Assembly (NCBI GenBank): GCA_002270465.1
Contig: NQOF01000008.1
Location: forward strand, 1-64,000
Direction: 5' to 3'
From: Blautia hominis
Lineage (GTDB): Bacteria; Bacillota; Clostridia; Lachnospirales; Lachnospiraceae
Length of the DNA stretch: 64,000 nucleotides
Under the pieces are notes generated by a model that worked only from the letters and a program-made list of their open reading frames with translations, searched no databases and was not told the DNA's origin. Below are positions 1 to 7,329 of this stretch, piece after piece. Each line of letters begins with the position of its first letter. Within the stretch, counting starts at the first letter, position 1. The position numbers and the translations under genes were made by a program.

Positions 1-39
1 TGCTATTATAGTGGTATGATTATCTTGGAACTTCAACAT
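1..39 (-). CDS. 5' end of an unidentified minus-strand gene (partial)
   Basis: On the minus strand an ATG at 39-37 follows a strong AAAGGAGG site (complement of about 46-54) and opens a frame reading MLKFQDNHTTIIA before leaving the window. Thirteen residues are too few to recognise a family. The strong ribosome-binding site and spacing support a real start. Confidence 0.5.
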   Translation of the reverse strand, partial: MLKFQDNHTTIIA

Positions 40-95
40 AATGATGCCTCCTTTCGAATTTGTTTCCCTACAAATAGGATAGCACATTTTGTTGA

Positions 96-142
96 AGTTT
101 CTTTATTTAACTAGCACAACAGGTTAATTTAATAAAGAAACT
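96..142. repeat. AT-rich inverted repeat
   Basis: Twelve-base arms at 96-107 and 131-142 are exact inverted copies, separated by 23 bases. The element sits in the leader of the partial minus-strand gene. It could be a regulatory hairpin or a mobile-element end; nothing decides between them. Confidence 0.4.
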
Positions 143-179
143 ACTGAGCAAAGGGTCCGCATAAGCGAGACACCAAATG

Positions 180-222
180 GCCGGAGTAAAGCGAGTTTTA
201 GCTTACTCCGGCTATTTTTTTT
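180..222 (+). terminator. Intrinsic terminator
   Basis: A GC-containing 12-base stem (180-191 with 201-212, arms around GCCGGAGTAA and TTACTCCGGC) is followed by a T-rich run. It ends plus-strand transcription entering from the left, before the phage-like sigma gene. Confidence 0.8.
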
Positions 223-279
223 GCCTATTTTTCCAGTTTTGCTGCTGCCGCTTTACTCCCGGTAAAGAAGGGAGCAGCA

Positions 280-690
280 ATGAAGATTCATTATGAGTTT
301 GTAACAGGAGAGAAGTTGGAAATCGAGGTGGATGACAGCATCGGAGATATTGTCATTGAGATGGAGGTATTACAGTCCAGGAAAAACCGTGCTGAAACCA
401 GAAGGCACAGTTCGCTGGAATGCCTGCAGGAGCAACAGCCTGGGCGTAACCCAAAACAGTTCGTGGATGAAAAAGTGGATATTGAGCAGATCATTATAGA
501 TTTGGACGAGAGGGAAAGGCTGCATCAGGCAATCAGGAAGTTAGAATACAGGGATTCCCGGATGGTCAGCCTCTATTATTTTGAGAACAGTACTATGGAA
601 GAAATCGGTAGGGAAATGGGGATTTCGGCTATGACTGTGTCAAAAAGGCTGAAAAAAATTCCGGATAAAATAAAAAAGTTTATGTTCTAG
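280..690 (+). CDS. Phage-type sigma-70 family factor / helix-turn-helix protein
   Basis: The 136-residue product carries a sigma region-4-like C-terminal half: residues about 80-130 read as predicted helices ending in an HTH (MEEIGREMGISAMTVSKRLK). The basic segment around residues 35-48 (KNRAETRRHSSLEC) is typical of short sigma-like factors in Firmicutes prophages and conjugative elements. No region 2 is visible, so it is not a complete sigma factor. A GGGAGCAGC site precedes the ATG. It opens the prophage relic and may act as a late or early transcription regulator of that element; the role is inferred from family and position. Confidence 0.75.
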   Translation: MKIHYEFVTGEKLEIEVDDSIGDIVIEMEVLQSRKNRAETRRHSSLECLQEQQPGRNPKQFVDEKVDIEQIIIDLDERERLHQAIRKLEYRDSRMVSLYYFENSTMEEIGREMGISAMTVSKRLKKIPDKIKKFMF

Positions 691-761
691 TTTAAAAACC
701 ATATTTCCCGTGGCTATATAGTAGGGACCAAAAGCGTTCCGGAGAGAAAGGAGGTCTTGTT

Positions 762-929
762 ATGAGAATTATAAGGATTACCCTGAAAGAAGAAAGAGAA
801 TCTACTGTTTTGGATTCAAAGGGGGAAAAGCAGATTGCATCGTTGACCTTACTTCCAGAAAAAAGGAAAGCAGACGTGGAGAGCAGGAAGGGGGAATGGG
901 AAAATGAAACTTGCATTGATTGTAACTAA
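762..929 (+). CDS. Small phage-associated protein, 55 residues, unknown function
   Basis: An ATG at 762 follows a near-perfect AAAGGAGG at about 748-755 and opens a 55-codon frame starting MRIIRITLKEERES and ending at TAA 927-929. It overlaps the start of the next, decayed gene by 26 bases, the tight packing seen in phage early regions. I recognise no family. The ribosome-binding site is the main support. Confidence 0.5.
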   Translation: MRIIRITLKEERESTVLDSKGEKQIASLTLLPEKRKADVESRKGEWENETCIDCN

Positions 930-1219
930 GCTTACCGGCAATGCGGAAAATGACCGGATGAGGGCAGCTGAATATTGCCGGTATGCGGCACACAAGGGGA
1001 TGATTCCTGGTTTCCCGGCTGGCAAAGCAGGTGGATGAGATATGGGTGTTCGGGAATGAGAAGGATGAGGAAAAGAAGAAGCGGATAGAAGAAGCCTGCC
1101 GGGAGTATGGGAGCAGGGCAAAGTATTTTGATGCGGCACAGATAGGGGAGGAACTTCTTATGTGTGCCATGTATACAGATGAACTGATAGAGCGTTTGGA
1201 AGAAATGGAGGGAATTTAG
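904..1219 (+). pseudogene. Broken DUF4406-like phage gene
   Basis: Two frames together resemble one small phage protein of the DUF4406 type (nucleoside 2-deoxyribosyltransferase-like). The first part (904-1038) reads MKLALIVTKLTGNAEN then RAAEYCRYAAHKGMIP and stops. The second part, in another frame from about 1019, reads LAKQVDEIWVFGNE and continues to the stop at 1219. In intact relatives a further stretch lies between the RYA..G.IP block and the DEIWVFG block. Here that stretch is deleted and the frame is shifted. A GTG at 1031 could still start the second half as a short protein, but without the N-terminal sheet it should be non-functional. Confidence 0.65.
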
Positions 1220-1576
1220 ATGGGTTCAGAATTATTGAAGATGGCGGAGAGCCTTGCTGTAGTGGTGGAAAGTCTGTGTGTGCTGGCAGGTATTCAGAAA
1301 AGTGAAAATGCAGGGGCCGGAGTTAGGCCGAAAGAGAAGACTGAAACGGGAAATGGGATGGATGCTGGAATGGCAGGTAAGAAAAGTACGGAAAATTCTG
1401 GGGCAAAGGAAACGCCTGTGGCGGTGGAAGATATCCGGGCAGTCCTGGCACAGAAATCCCAGGATGGGAAGTCAAAGGAAATTAAGGAGCTATTGGGCAG
1501 ATACGGAGCAGTGAAACTGTCTGCGGTGAAGCAGGAGGATTACCCGGCACTGCTTGCGGAAGCGAAGGTGCTGTGA
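1220..1576 (+). CDS. Phage protein with small helical C-terminal domain, unknown function
   Basis: The 118-residue product has a helical N-terminus, a low-complexity Ala/Gly/Lys middle (about residues 30-65) and a compact helical end with VAVEDIRAVLAQKSQDGKS and a YGAVKLSAV.. segment. The same C-terminal module occurs in phage proteins next to DUF2800/DUF2815 genes; its biochemical role is not established. The stop abuts the preceding pseudogene and overlaps the next start by one base (TGATG), so it belongs to the same early operon. Confidence 0.6.
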   Translation: MGSELLKMAESLAVVVESLCVLAGIQKSENAGAGVRPKEKTETGNGMDAGMAGKKSTENSGAKETPVAVEDIRAVLAQKSQDGKSKEIKELLGRYGAVKLSAVKQEDYPALLAEAKVL

Positions 1577-2706
1577 TGGGGAGACATGCGCTGTTGTCTG
1601 CTTCTTCTTCCAAGCGGTGGCTGAACTGTACGCCGTCCGCAAGGCTGGAGGAGCAGTTTACGGGAGAGACGGGGAGCGTTTATGCGGAGGAAGGCACTGC
1701 CGCCCATGCGTTGGCGGAGCATAAAATCAAACGGCTGTTGAAGCGGCGTTCCAGGCGTCCGGTGTCGGATTATGACTGTGACGAGATGGAGGAATGTACG
1801 GATGAGTATGTTTCCTATAGCATGGAGCAGATTGAACTGGCGAAGCAGAGCTGTAAAGACCCTGTTGTGCTAATCGAGCAGCATCTGGATTATTCTGCTT
1901 ACGTGCCGGAAGGGTTTGGGACCGGGGATTTGGTGATTGTTGCGGATGGAACTTTGGCAGTCATTGACCTGAAATATGGGAAAGGCGTGGCTGTAGAGGC
2001 AGAGTGGAACCCGCAGATGATGCTGTACGGGCTGGGAGCTTTGGAGTTGTTTGATGCCATTTATGATATTGATACAGTGCGGATGACGATTTACCAGCCG
2101 AGACTGGAGAGTGTCAGTACCTGGGAAATTTCTGTTTCTGGCTTGATGGAGTGGGTGGAAACGGAATTAAGGCCGAAGGCGGCACTTGCTATTAACGGTG
2201 AGGGAGGGTTCCGGTGCGGCTCCTGGTGCCGATTCTGCAAGGCAAAGAATACCTGCAGGGCAAGGGCGGAGGAATATTTGAGGCTGGCGCAGATGGAGTT
2301 TCAGGCTCCGGCGCTTCTGTCGGATGAGGAGATTGCGGAGGTTTTGAAGGTTGCGGATGACCTGGCGAAGTGGGCGGCGGATGTGTATGCCTTTGCCACG
2401 GATGAGGCAATCACCCACGGGAAGCAGTGGACTGGATTTAAGCTGGTGGAAGGCCGGAGCAACCGGAAGTATACGGATGAGGAGGAAGTGGCGGAGGCGG
2501 CGAAGGCTGCCGGATACACGGATATTTATAAGAGCACTTTGGTGGGCATCACGGAGATGGAGAAACTGATGGGTAAGAAGAAGTTTGCGGAGGTGCTTGG
2601 GAAGCTGGTGTATAAGCCACAGGGCAAAATCACCCTGGTGACGGAATCGGATAAGAGACAGGCAGTAGAAACAGCGTCCGCAGAGGCGGATTTTAAGGAG
2701 GCATAA
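1576..2706 (+). CDS. DUF2800 family phage protein (PD-(D/E)XK nuclease-like)
   Basis: About 376 residues beginning MGRHALLSASSSKRWLNC, the hallmark opening of DUF2800. Members occur in siphophage replication modules and are related to Cas4/RecB-type PD-(D/E)XK nucleases. The segment GTGDLVIVADGTLAVIDLKY (near residues 115-135) fits the catalytic D...(D/E)xK pattern, and cysteines near residues 213-228 (GSWCRFCKAKNTCRA) resemble an iron-sulfur or zinc cluster. ATG 1576 overlaps the previous stop; an adjacent GTG at 1573 is possible. It appears intact although its downstream partner is truncated, so it is probably a relic without a working phage. Confidence 0.85.
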   Translation: MGRHALLSASSSKRWLNCTPSARLEEQFTGETGSVYAEEGTAAHALAEHKIKRLLKRRSRRPVSDYDCDEMEECTDEYVSYSMEQIELAKQSCKDPVVLIEQHLDYSAYVPEGFGTGDLVIVADGTLAVIDLKYGKGVAVEAEWNPQMMLYGLGALELFDAIYDIDTVRMTIYQPRLESVSTWEISVSGLMEWVETELRPKAALAINGEGGFRCGSWCRFCKAKNTCRARAEEYLRLAQMEFQAPALLSDEEIAEVLKVADDLAKWAADVYAFATDEAITHGKQWTGFKLVEGRSNRKYTDEEEVAEAAKAAGYTDIYKSTLVGITEMEKLMGKKKFAEVLGKLVYKPQGKITLVTESDKRQAVETASAEADFKEA

Positions 2707-2710
2707 TTAG

Positions 2711-3073
2711 ATGGGAAATGAGAATGCGAATGTAAATGTAACGAAAGTGATTGTACCCTGCAGGTTTTCTTACCTGCATTGCTGGGAACCGAATGCGGTG
2801 AACGGGGGAGACCCGAAGTATTCGGTGTCGGCCATCATTCCGAAGTCGGATACGGAGACCGTGGAGAAGATCAAGAGGGCCATTGAGCAGGCGAAGAAGG
2901 ACTCCGTTTCCAAGTGGGGCGGGAAGGTTCCGGCGAATTTGAAACTTCCTTTGAGAGATGGGGATATCGACCGTCCGGAGGATGAAGCCTATGCGGACAG
3001 TTATTTCTTCAATGCCAACAGCAGGCAGGCCCCGCAGGTGGTGGATAAGAATGTGCAGCCCATTCTTGAATAA
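2711..3073 (+). pseudogene. DUF2815 (phage single-strand-binding-like) gene, truncated at 3' end
   Basis: The 120 residues match the N-terminal part of DUF2815, with the typical KVIVPCRFSYLHCWEPNAV and ..GDPKYSVSAIIPKSD.. blocks. These proteins normally accompany DUF2800 and phage DNA polymerase and are usually close to 190 residues. Here the frame ends right after VQPILE, and the sequence turns AT-rich and unrelated. The C-terminal third and the rest of the replication module are therefore missing, replaced by the element that follows. A weak AGGAGG-like site lies in the end of the DUF2800 gene. Confidence 0.75.
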
Positions 3074-3281
3074 AAAGCATGTCATTGGATTAGAGGATAT
3101 TGCTATAAACAATGCTAAATTTGATATGGAAGTAAACTTAATTAAATGCCCTAATTGTGGCTCAAAAAATACAAAGTAAATTTCAACAACAAGTAGAGTT
3201 ACTAGCGTTGCCATGCTTGGAGTGGCAAGTGTTAAGATTGGAAAACAATACGAATGCAAACAATGTAAATATAAATGGTAA
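3074..3281 (+). pseudogene. Zinc-ribbon protein remnant with internal stop
   Basis: In the frame ending at TAA 3279-3281 the sequence reads ..MEVNLIKCPNCGSKNTK, an in-frame TAA at 3177-3179, then ISTTSRVTSVAMLG..KIGKQYECKQCKYKW. The two CxxC pairs (CPNC and CKQC) spaced by about 45 residues make one zinc ribbon, a known small-protein layout in Gram-positive bacteria. The stop splits the ribbon. The 5' end is fused to the cut DUF2815 gene, so the true start is absent. Confidence 0.55.
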
Positions 3282-3314
3282 GTGTGAAACAAATATATAG
3301 TGGATTTACCATAG

Positions 3315-3509
3315 ATAAGGACATCAGCTATATTTAGAGGGGCGGCAGGAACTGTAATTTTGGGACCAGTTGAAATTTTGGCCGGACTAACGGCTAAGAA
3401 TAAAAGGACATATACTATAACAGTTGCTTTTAAAAGTGGAAAAAGAAGCCTAATTTGTATGGATGATAAATTTTATAAGATATTTCTCAAAACGTATTTT
3501 AACGATTAG
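3315..3509 (+). pseudogene. Remnant of a small glycine-rich membrane-associated protein
   Basis: A frame between stops at 3312 and 3507 reads RGAAGTVILGPVEILAGLTA then KNKRTYTITVAFKSGKRSL and ends KTYFND. It has no ATG/GTG/TTG near the expected start. The pattern RG..G...LGP...LAGL.AK followed by a beta-strand-rich tail is recurrent in small Firmicutes proteins of unknown role. It likely belonged with the zinc ribbon just upstream, and both appear decayed. Confidence 0.4.
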
Positions 3510-3529
3510 AAAGAAGTATAGTACATTAA

Positions 3530-3554
3530 GGACTATGGTATTTTGCCATAGTCC
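3530..3554. terminator. Short bidirectional hairpin
   Basis: Perfect nine-base arms GGACTATGG (3530-3538) and CCATAGTCC (3546-3554) around a T-rich loop lie between the plus-strand remnants and the minus-strand repressor gene. The position suggests a convergent terminator; flanking T-runs are weak. Confidence 0.5.
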
Positions 3555-3598
3555 ATTTCAATTGTGTGTTGGCGGCTGATCACCGCCTCCTACTTGAT

Positions 3599-3889
3599 TT
3601 ATAGATTCTTCTCTTTCATAATATCAATCATTTGCAGTATAACATTAATTTGACGATCTTCTAAGCCACTAACATCTACGGTTTTTAAATTCTCTAACCC
3701 CAATAAATAATCAGTAGATACATGAAAAATACGAGCAAGGCTAATCAACACGTCATAAGATGGGTAACGATTACCAGCTTCATAAGATGATATAGCACTA
3801 ATTGCAACACCTGATAAATCTGCAAGTTGCTTTTGAGTTAAATTTCTTTGAGTTCGTAGAGATTTTATTTTTTCTCCAAAATTCACCAT
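3599..3889 (-). CDS. XRE-family repressor of the integrated element
   Basis: The 96-residue product starts MVNFGEKIKSLRTQRNLTQK and contains a canonical XRE HTH over about residues 5-60 (LTQKQLADLSGVAISAISSY, then YPSYDVLISLARIFHVSTDY). The short C-terminal tail lacks the peptidase domain of large CI repressors. ATG 3889 was preferred over a GTG three codons upstream. It is divergent from the genes leading to excisionase and integrase, the usual arrangement of a lysogeny-type repressor. Two inverted repeats in the divergent region are likely its operators. Confidence 0.85.
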   Translation of the reverse strand: MVNFGEKIKSLRTQRNLTQKQLADLSGVAISAISSYEAGNRYPSYDVLISLARIFHVSTDYLLGLENLKTVDVSGLEDRQINVILQMIDIMKEKNL

Positions 3890-3911
3890 TAGTATCACCC
3901 ACCTTTACATT

Positions 3912-3963
3912 TAGTGTAAGTGTACTAAAAAGAATTTCTGTTTAGGTGTAAAAATATACACTA
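3912..3963. promoter_or_regulatory. Putative repressor operators in the divergent region
   Basis: Two related imperfect palindromes lie between the repressor start and the plus-strand genes: TAGTGTAAGTGTACTA at 3912-3927 and TAGGTGTA...TACACTA at 3943-3963. Both share TAG(T/G)GTA half-sites. Their place between divergent genes fits binding by the adjacent XRE protein; this is inference. Confidence 0.5.
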
Positions 3964-4045
3964 ATACGGAAACAAACTATTGAAAATTATAGAACTCAAT
4001 AGTAAAATGAAGTTAATATAATAATTTAGGGGAGGAAGTGATTAC

Positions 4046-4345
4046 TTGAACGAAAACACAAAGATAATAGTGGAACTAACGAAGGATGAATTAGAATTGA
4101 TATACAAAGAATTTTCTGATTTGACAAATGTACATTTACATAAATGGACTAAATTAGTAGAAGCAAAGCAATACAAAACGAAAGAGTGCGAGGAACAATG
4201 GTTGCTTACTGGCATTTATCACGAAGTAATGTGTCAAATTGGGGAAGCATTAGGAATACAGGTAAGCGATTCCATTGATGAGTTGGACGAAGAAGTAAGG
4301 ATAATACCTTTTGAAGCATACAAAAATTTTGTGAAAAATAAATAG
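4046..4345 (+). CDS. Element-encoded acidic protein of unknown function (TTG start)
   Basis: The frame starts at TTG 4046, ten bases after a strong GGGGAGG at about 4029-4035; no in-frame ATG fits better. The 99 residues are acidic and mainly helical (KDELELIYKEFSDLTNVHLH, later SIDELDEEVR), with no recognisable domain, signal peptide or membrane segment. It is first in the rightward cluster facing the repressor and is followed by a terminator, so it is probably expressed separately from xis-int and repressed by the XRE protein. Confidence 0.6.
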   Translation: MNENTKIIVELTKDELELIYKEFSDLTNVHLHKWTKLVEAKQYKTKECEEQWLLTGIYHEVMCQIGEALGIQVSDSIDELDEEVRIIPFEAYKNFVKNK

Positions 4346-4359
4346 ACTATAAAATTTCA

Positions 4360-4389
4360 GGATTGCGGTAAAAACCGTAGTCCTTTTTT
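4360..4389 (+). terminator. Intrinsic terminator after the 99-residue gene
   Basis: An imperfect hairpin (AGGATTGCGGT with ACCGTAGTCCT, one G-U pair) is followed by TTTTTTA. It separates the preceding gene from the excisionase gene. Confidence 0.65.
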
Positions 4390-4427
4390 AGTTAAAATTA
4401 AAGCAAGAAAGGGAAATTTATATAAGC

Positions 4428-4640
4428 ATGACAGAAAAAGTTTTGGTTGACAAAAAATTACTTAACATAAATGAGTTTTGTACCTATCTTGGTATAGGAC
4501 AGACGAAAGCAAGGGAAATTATGACAAAGACAAATAATCCGTTTACAGTGCGGTTAGGAAATAGATTGTATGCAAATAAAATCTTGTTGGACAAGTGGAT
4601 TGATTCAATAAGCGGAAATAAAGTGAAAAGAGAAAATTAG
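4428..4640 (+). CDS. xis: Excisionase-type DNA-binding protein
   Basis: Seventy residues with the winged-helix layout of small excisionases: KLLNINEFCTYLGIGQTKAR forms the first helices and recognition helix, and NPFTVRLGNRLYANKILLDK the wing and last helix. Such proteins bind attachment-site arms and steer the integrase toward excision. It sits 82 bases upstream of the integrase gene in the same direction, the normal xis-int order. The ribosome-binding site (AAGAAAGGG) is moderate. Confidence 0.8.
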   Translation: MTEKVLVDKKLLNINEFCTYLGIGQTKAREIMTKTNNPFTVRLGNRLYANKILLDKWIDSISGNKVKREN

Positions 4641-4722
4641 GATTGAAAAAGAAGAGGATTTTTCGTATAATTTAAGTATGAAAGATACCTCGTTCTTTTT
4701 GTTGAAGAAAGGATGAGAATAT

Positions 4723-5928
4723 ATGCCAAAAGATTTAAAGGGTAAAGAGTTACCAAAAGGAATTTATCAGAGAAAGGATGGTAGATACGAAGCAAGAGCA
4801 TCAGTGAATGGGATTAAAGTCCAGTTATACAATTTTAATCTGAAACAGTTGAAAGTGGATTTTGAAAAGGCGAAAGAGGAAGCCAAACAGGGTGTAGATA
4901 AGAAATTGTCAGAAATCACATTGAACGAGTGGTTTGAGGAATGGTTTGTCAGATATAAGATACCCAAAATCAAAGAGACAAGCATAAATCCAATGAGAAC
5001 AAAATACAGGAGTAACTATGGCAGACTGATAGGAGATATGAAAGTTTCGGAGATTCGGAATATGGATATTCAGGCTGTGATTAATACTATGCAGAAAGAG
5101 GGAAAAGCAACTTCAAGTATGCGTGATGCGCTCGGCAGAGTAAGAGAATGCCTTGAATCTGCTAAGAACAACAGAATTATAGCAGTAAATCCATGCTTTG
5201 ATATTACTGTTCCGTGGGAGAGCACAACGAAAGAAAGACGTTTCTTATCGCAGAAGGAGCAAACATTATTCTTACAAACAGTTGAAAATAACTGGTATAA
5301 GGAAATGTTTTATATTATGTTCCTTACTGGTATGCGTATCGGTGAAGTCGGCGGCTTGAAATGGGAAGATATTGATTTTAAGAATAAATGCATTAACATA
5401 AACCGCTCATTATCTTCGGAATACCATAAAGGCATAAAAACTATGCGACTGACCACACCGAAAACACATAATTCATATCGTAAAATTCCATTTATGGGAG
5501 AAGCAGAGGAAATGTTTTTATCCCAGAAGAAAAAGCAGGACAAGATTAAAAAAGAATTGGGCAAAAGATATAGAAGTGAGGGAGAGCTTTCAAATTTAGT
5601 ATTCGTTACGTCAATGGGTTCACCAGTGCTTAGATATCATGCAGAGAAAGAATGTAAAAAGGTAGCGAAAGCTATTAATGAAGCAGAAGCGTTTGAATCA
5701 GTTAGAGAAAAGCGTGAGCCGATTATCTTTGGAGATGTGTATCCTCATGCAATCCGTCACACGTTTTGTAGTAGATGTTTTGAACTGAATATGAATCCCA
5801 AAGTAGTACAGGCGTTAATGGGGCATCAACATTACTCTACTACCATAGATATTTATACTCATGTTATGGAAAGCGATATAAATAATGAGGGTAGAAAACT
5901 AGAATCGGCAATCGTAGTAAATGAGTAA
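4723..5928 (+). CDS. int: Tyrosine-type site-specific integrase
   Basis: The 401-residue protein has an AP2-like arm-binding N-terminus (KGIYQRKDGRYEARASVNGI), a core-binding domain (about 65-165) and a complete catalytic domain. Visible active-site residues are Arg205 (TGMRIGE), Lys247 (TTPKTHN), His342 and Arg345 (PHAIRHTF), His368 (MGHQHYS) and the nucleophile Tyr378 (IDIYTHV). Length and layout match Tn916/phage-type integrases of Firmicutes. Start ATG 4723 follows GAAAGGATG. It is the last gene before a long AT-rich non-coding tract likely to hold the attachment site. The element carries no visible replication or conjugation genes, so it is a small or reduced element. Confidence 0.95.
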   Translation: MPKDLKGKELPKGIYQRKDGRYEARASVNGIKVQLYNFNLKQLKVDFEKAKEEAKQGVDKKLSEITLNEWFEEWFVRYKIPKIKETSINPMRTKYRSNYGRLIGDMKVSEIRNMDIQAVINTMQKEGKATSSMRDALGRVRECLESAKNNRIIAVNPCFDITVPWESTTKERRFLSQKEQTLFLQTVENNWYKEMFYIMFLTGMRIGEVGGLKWEDIDFKNKCININRSLSSEYHKGIKTMRLTTPKTHNSYRKIPFMGEAEEMFLSQKKKQDKIKKELGKRYRSEGELSNLVFVTSMGSPVLRYHAEKECKKVAKAINEAEAFESVREKREPIIFGDVYPHAIRHTFCSRCFELNMNPKVVQALMGHQHYSTTIDIYTHVMESDINNEGRKLESAIVVNE

Positions 5929-6319
5929 TCGCAAAATTTACCAAAGTTATAAAAAACCATACCAAGATTGAGTGTCTACCTTAAATAAAGTGGTTTCAAC
6001 ATGAAAATTGAGATGTACCAAAGTAGAAAGTTTGGTACAGATGATTTATAGATAACAGTTTACCTTGAAAATACAACAAAAAATGAAAATAGTTCGCTAA
6101 ACAGATGGGCAACTAATTTATCTTCGTAAGACTGATAAAAAGTTAATTAAATAGCGTATTTAAGCGGTTTCTGGCTATTTTAAAAGTGCTATGAACTACT
6201 GTAAAATCTCACAAAATATCGTGCTATTTTGGGTAGGGTATTGGGTAATGAAATTTACCCAACCTCTTAACGAGGAATTTGCTTGTTGTTTAAAATAGAA
6301 AGGGAACGCTGTGAGAGTT
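5929..6319. other. AT-rich non-coding tract after integrase, candidate attachment region
   Basis: No gene is visible. The tract holds several copies of TACCAAA/TACCAAG-like words and an inverted pair (TGTACCAAA at 6014-6022, TTTGGTACA at 6031-6039). Around 6228-6270 is a run of GGGTA repeats ending in a small inverted repeat with TTACCCAA. Such repeats downstream of int are typical of arm-type sites. I could not pair an attL/attR core. Confidence 0.35.
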
Positions 6320-6355
6320 AAGGGTGTATTGTATTTGGCAATACACCCTTAAATT
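6320..6355 (+). terminator. Intrinsic terminator
   Basis: A perfect 12-base stem (AAGGGTGTATTG at 6320-6331 with CAATACACCCTT at 6339-6350) is followed by AAATTTTTG. It lies directly in front of the CPCC gene. Confidence 0.7.
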
Positions 6356-6356
6356 T

Positions 6357-6611
6357 TTGAAAAAATATCAATGTCCGTGTTGTGGATGTTTCACTTACAA
6401 TGTTCCATTGAACGAAGATTGTGGGGATATTTGCCCCGTATGCTTTTGGGAGAATGACCCATTCATTACTTCTGATGACGAACCAAGCGACTCAAATCAT
6501 GGAATAACTTTAAACGAAGCGATAGCCAATTATTTACGATTTGGTGCTTGCGAAGAAGAAATGTTATGCTATGTTCGTCCATCAAAAAGTAATGAAAAAA
6601 GAAGCTCATAG
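6357..6611 (+). CDS. Cysteine-rich CPCC protein, probably lacking its native start
   Basis: The product contains KYQCPCCGCFTYN, then CGDICPVCFWENDPF and a conserved-looking ITLNEAIANYLRFGACEEEM tail. This matches the small CPCC family (CPCC motif plus CPVCFWE), presumed metal-binding and of unknown role. The native start seems lost: the frame runs back through the upstream terminator to a GTG at 6324, and the best remaining start is TTG 6357 without a clear ribosome-binding site. The coding part otherwise looks full length. It may be a gene beheaded at an element junction or expressed weakly. Confidence 0.6.
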   Translation: MKKYQCPCCGCFTYNVPLNEDCGDICPVCFWENDPFITSDDEPSDSNHGITLNEAIANYLRFGACEEEMLCYVRPSKSNEKRSS

Positions 6612-6626
6612 CAACAACTTCCAGTC

Positions 6627-7165
6627 GTGCGCCCAGCAAAGGGCAATTAACCTAACAGGTGCAAATCCTGTCTGACTAAGGTCTAGCCAACCATCAGTAG
6701 CGAGTCTTGCGTGATAATCAGTAATGATTATTGCGAAGCGTAGACAGCGGGCAAGTAGGGTTGCAATGCGATTGAGCCTCGAAAAGTTGAATTTCAGAGT
6801 TTAGACGCACAACTAATCTGTAAACTGTGCAGTTACTTGGATTGTGGAATAGTAGAACTAATAGAGTATGTGAAAGAATAAGAGCCTGTCGGATTGAAGA
6901 AAATTCGTATAGGTTTTTTTTGTATCAAGAAATAGAGAAAATGTAGTGAGGTCAAGGAACAAGGAGAAGCCGATACGCCGTAGGGCTATGAATTTAGGGG
7001 GCGTAACGCCACATTTGCCAGTCAATTGGAATTTAGTACCAATATCATGCTTACGGGGAGGATAGAATCAAGGCTTTATGCTAAGATGTTTGGGCATGTT
7101 AAGGAAACCAGGAGGGCCTTTGAAGTTTCTGTATCTTTGTGTCATGCAGTCAAGAATGAAGGTGA
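6627..7165 (+). mobile_element. Group II intron fragment: 5' domains only
   Basis: From 6627 the sequence starts with the group II 5' consensus GTGCGCCCAGCA and continues with words known from bacterial group II domain I, such as CTGACTAAGGTCTAGCCA and CAGTAGCGAGTCTTGCG. Further on, GAAGCCGATACGCCGTAGGG (near 6967) fits later ribozyme domains. No reverse transcriptase/maturase frame and no domain V hairpin follow; an ordinary promoter appears by 7179. The intron lies just after the CPCC gene. The right boundary is approximate. Confidence 0.6.
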
Positions 7166-7178
7166 CGCTGGGATATGA

Positions 7179-7207
7179 TTGACTTTAAATATACAGTATC
7201 TTATACT
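7179..7207 (+). promoter_or_regulatory. Sigma-A promoter of the araC-type gene
   Basis: TTGACT (7179-7184) and TATACT (7202-7207) are separated by exactly 17 bases. Transcription would start near 7214, giving a leader of about 115 bases before the regulator gene. It lies immediately right of the intron remnant. Confidence 0.65.
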
Positions 7208-7329
7208 ATAAAAAGATATAACTGAAGATGAAAGTACTTAAGAGAAAGTATGCTGCGAACAAGCCGGAGAGGATGGTTTAAGCCACTCTTTTCTTATAGC
7301 AGGACCGTATTACGAGGAGAGGAAATCCT

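Noticed and set aside
3060-6660. Direct-repeat attL/attR pair for the int-bearing element
   Set aside because: I compared the DUF2815 junction with the region after int and the CPCC gene but found no convincing shared core.
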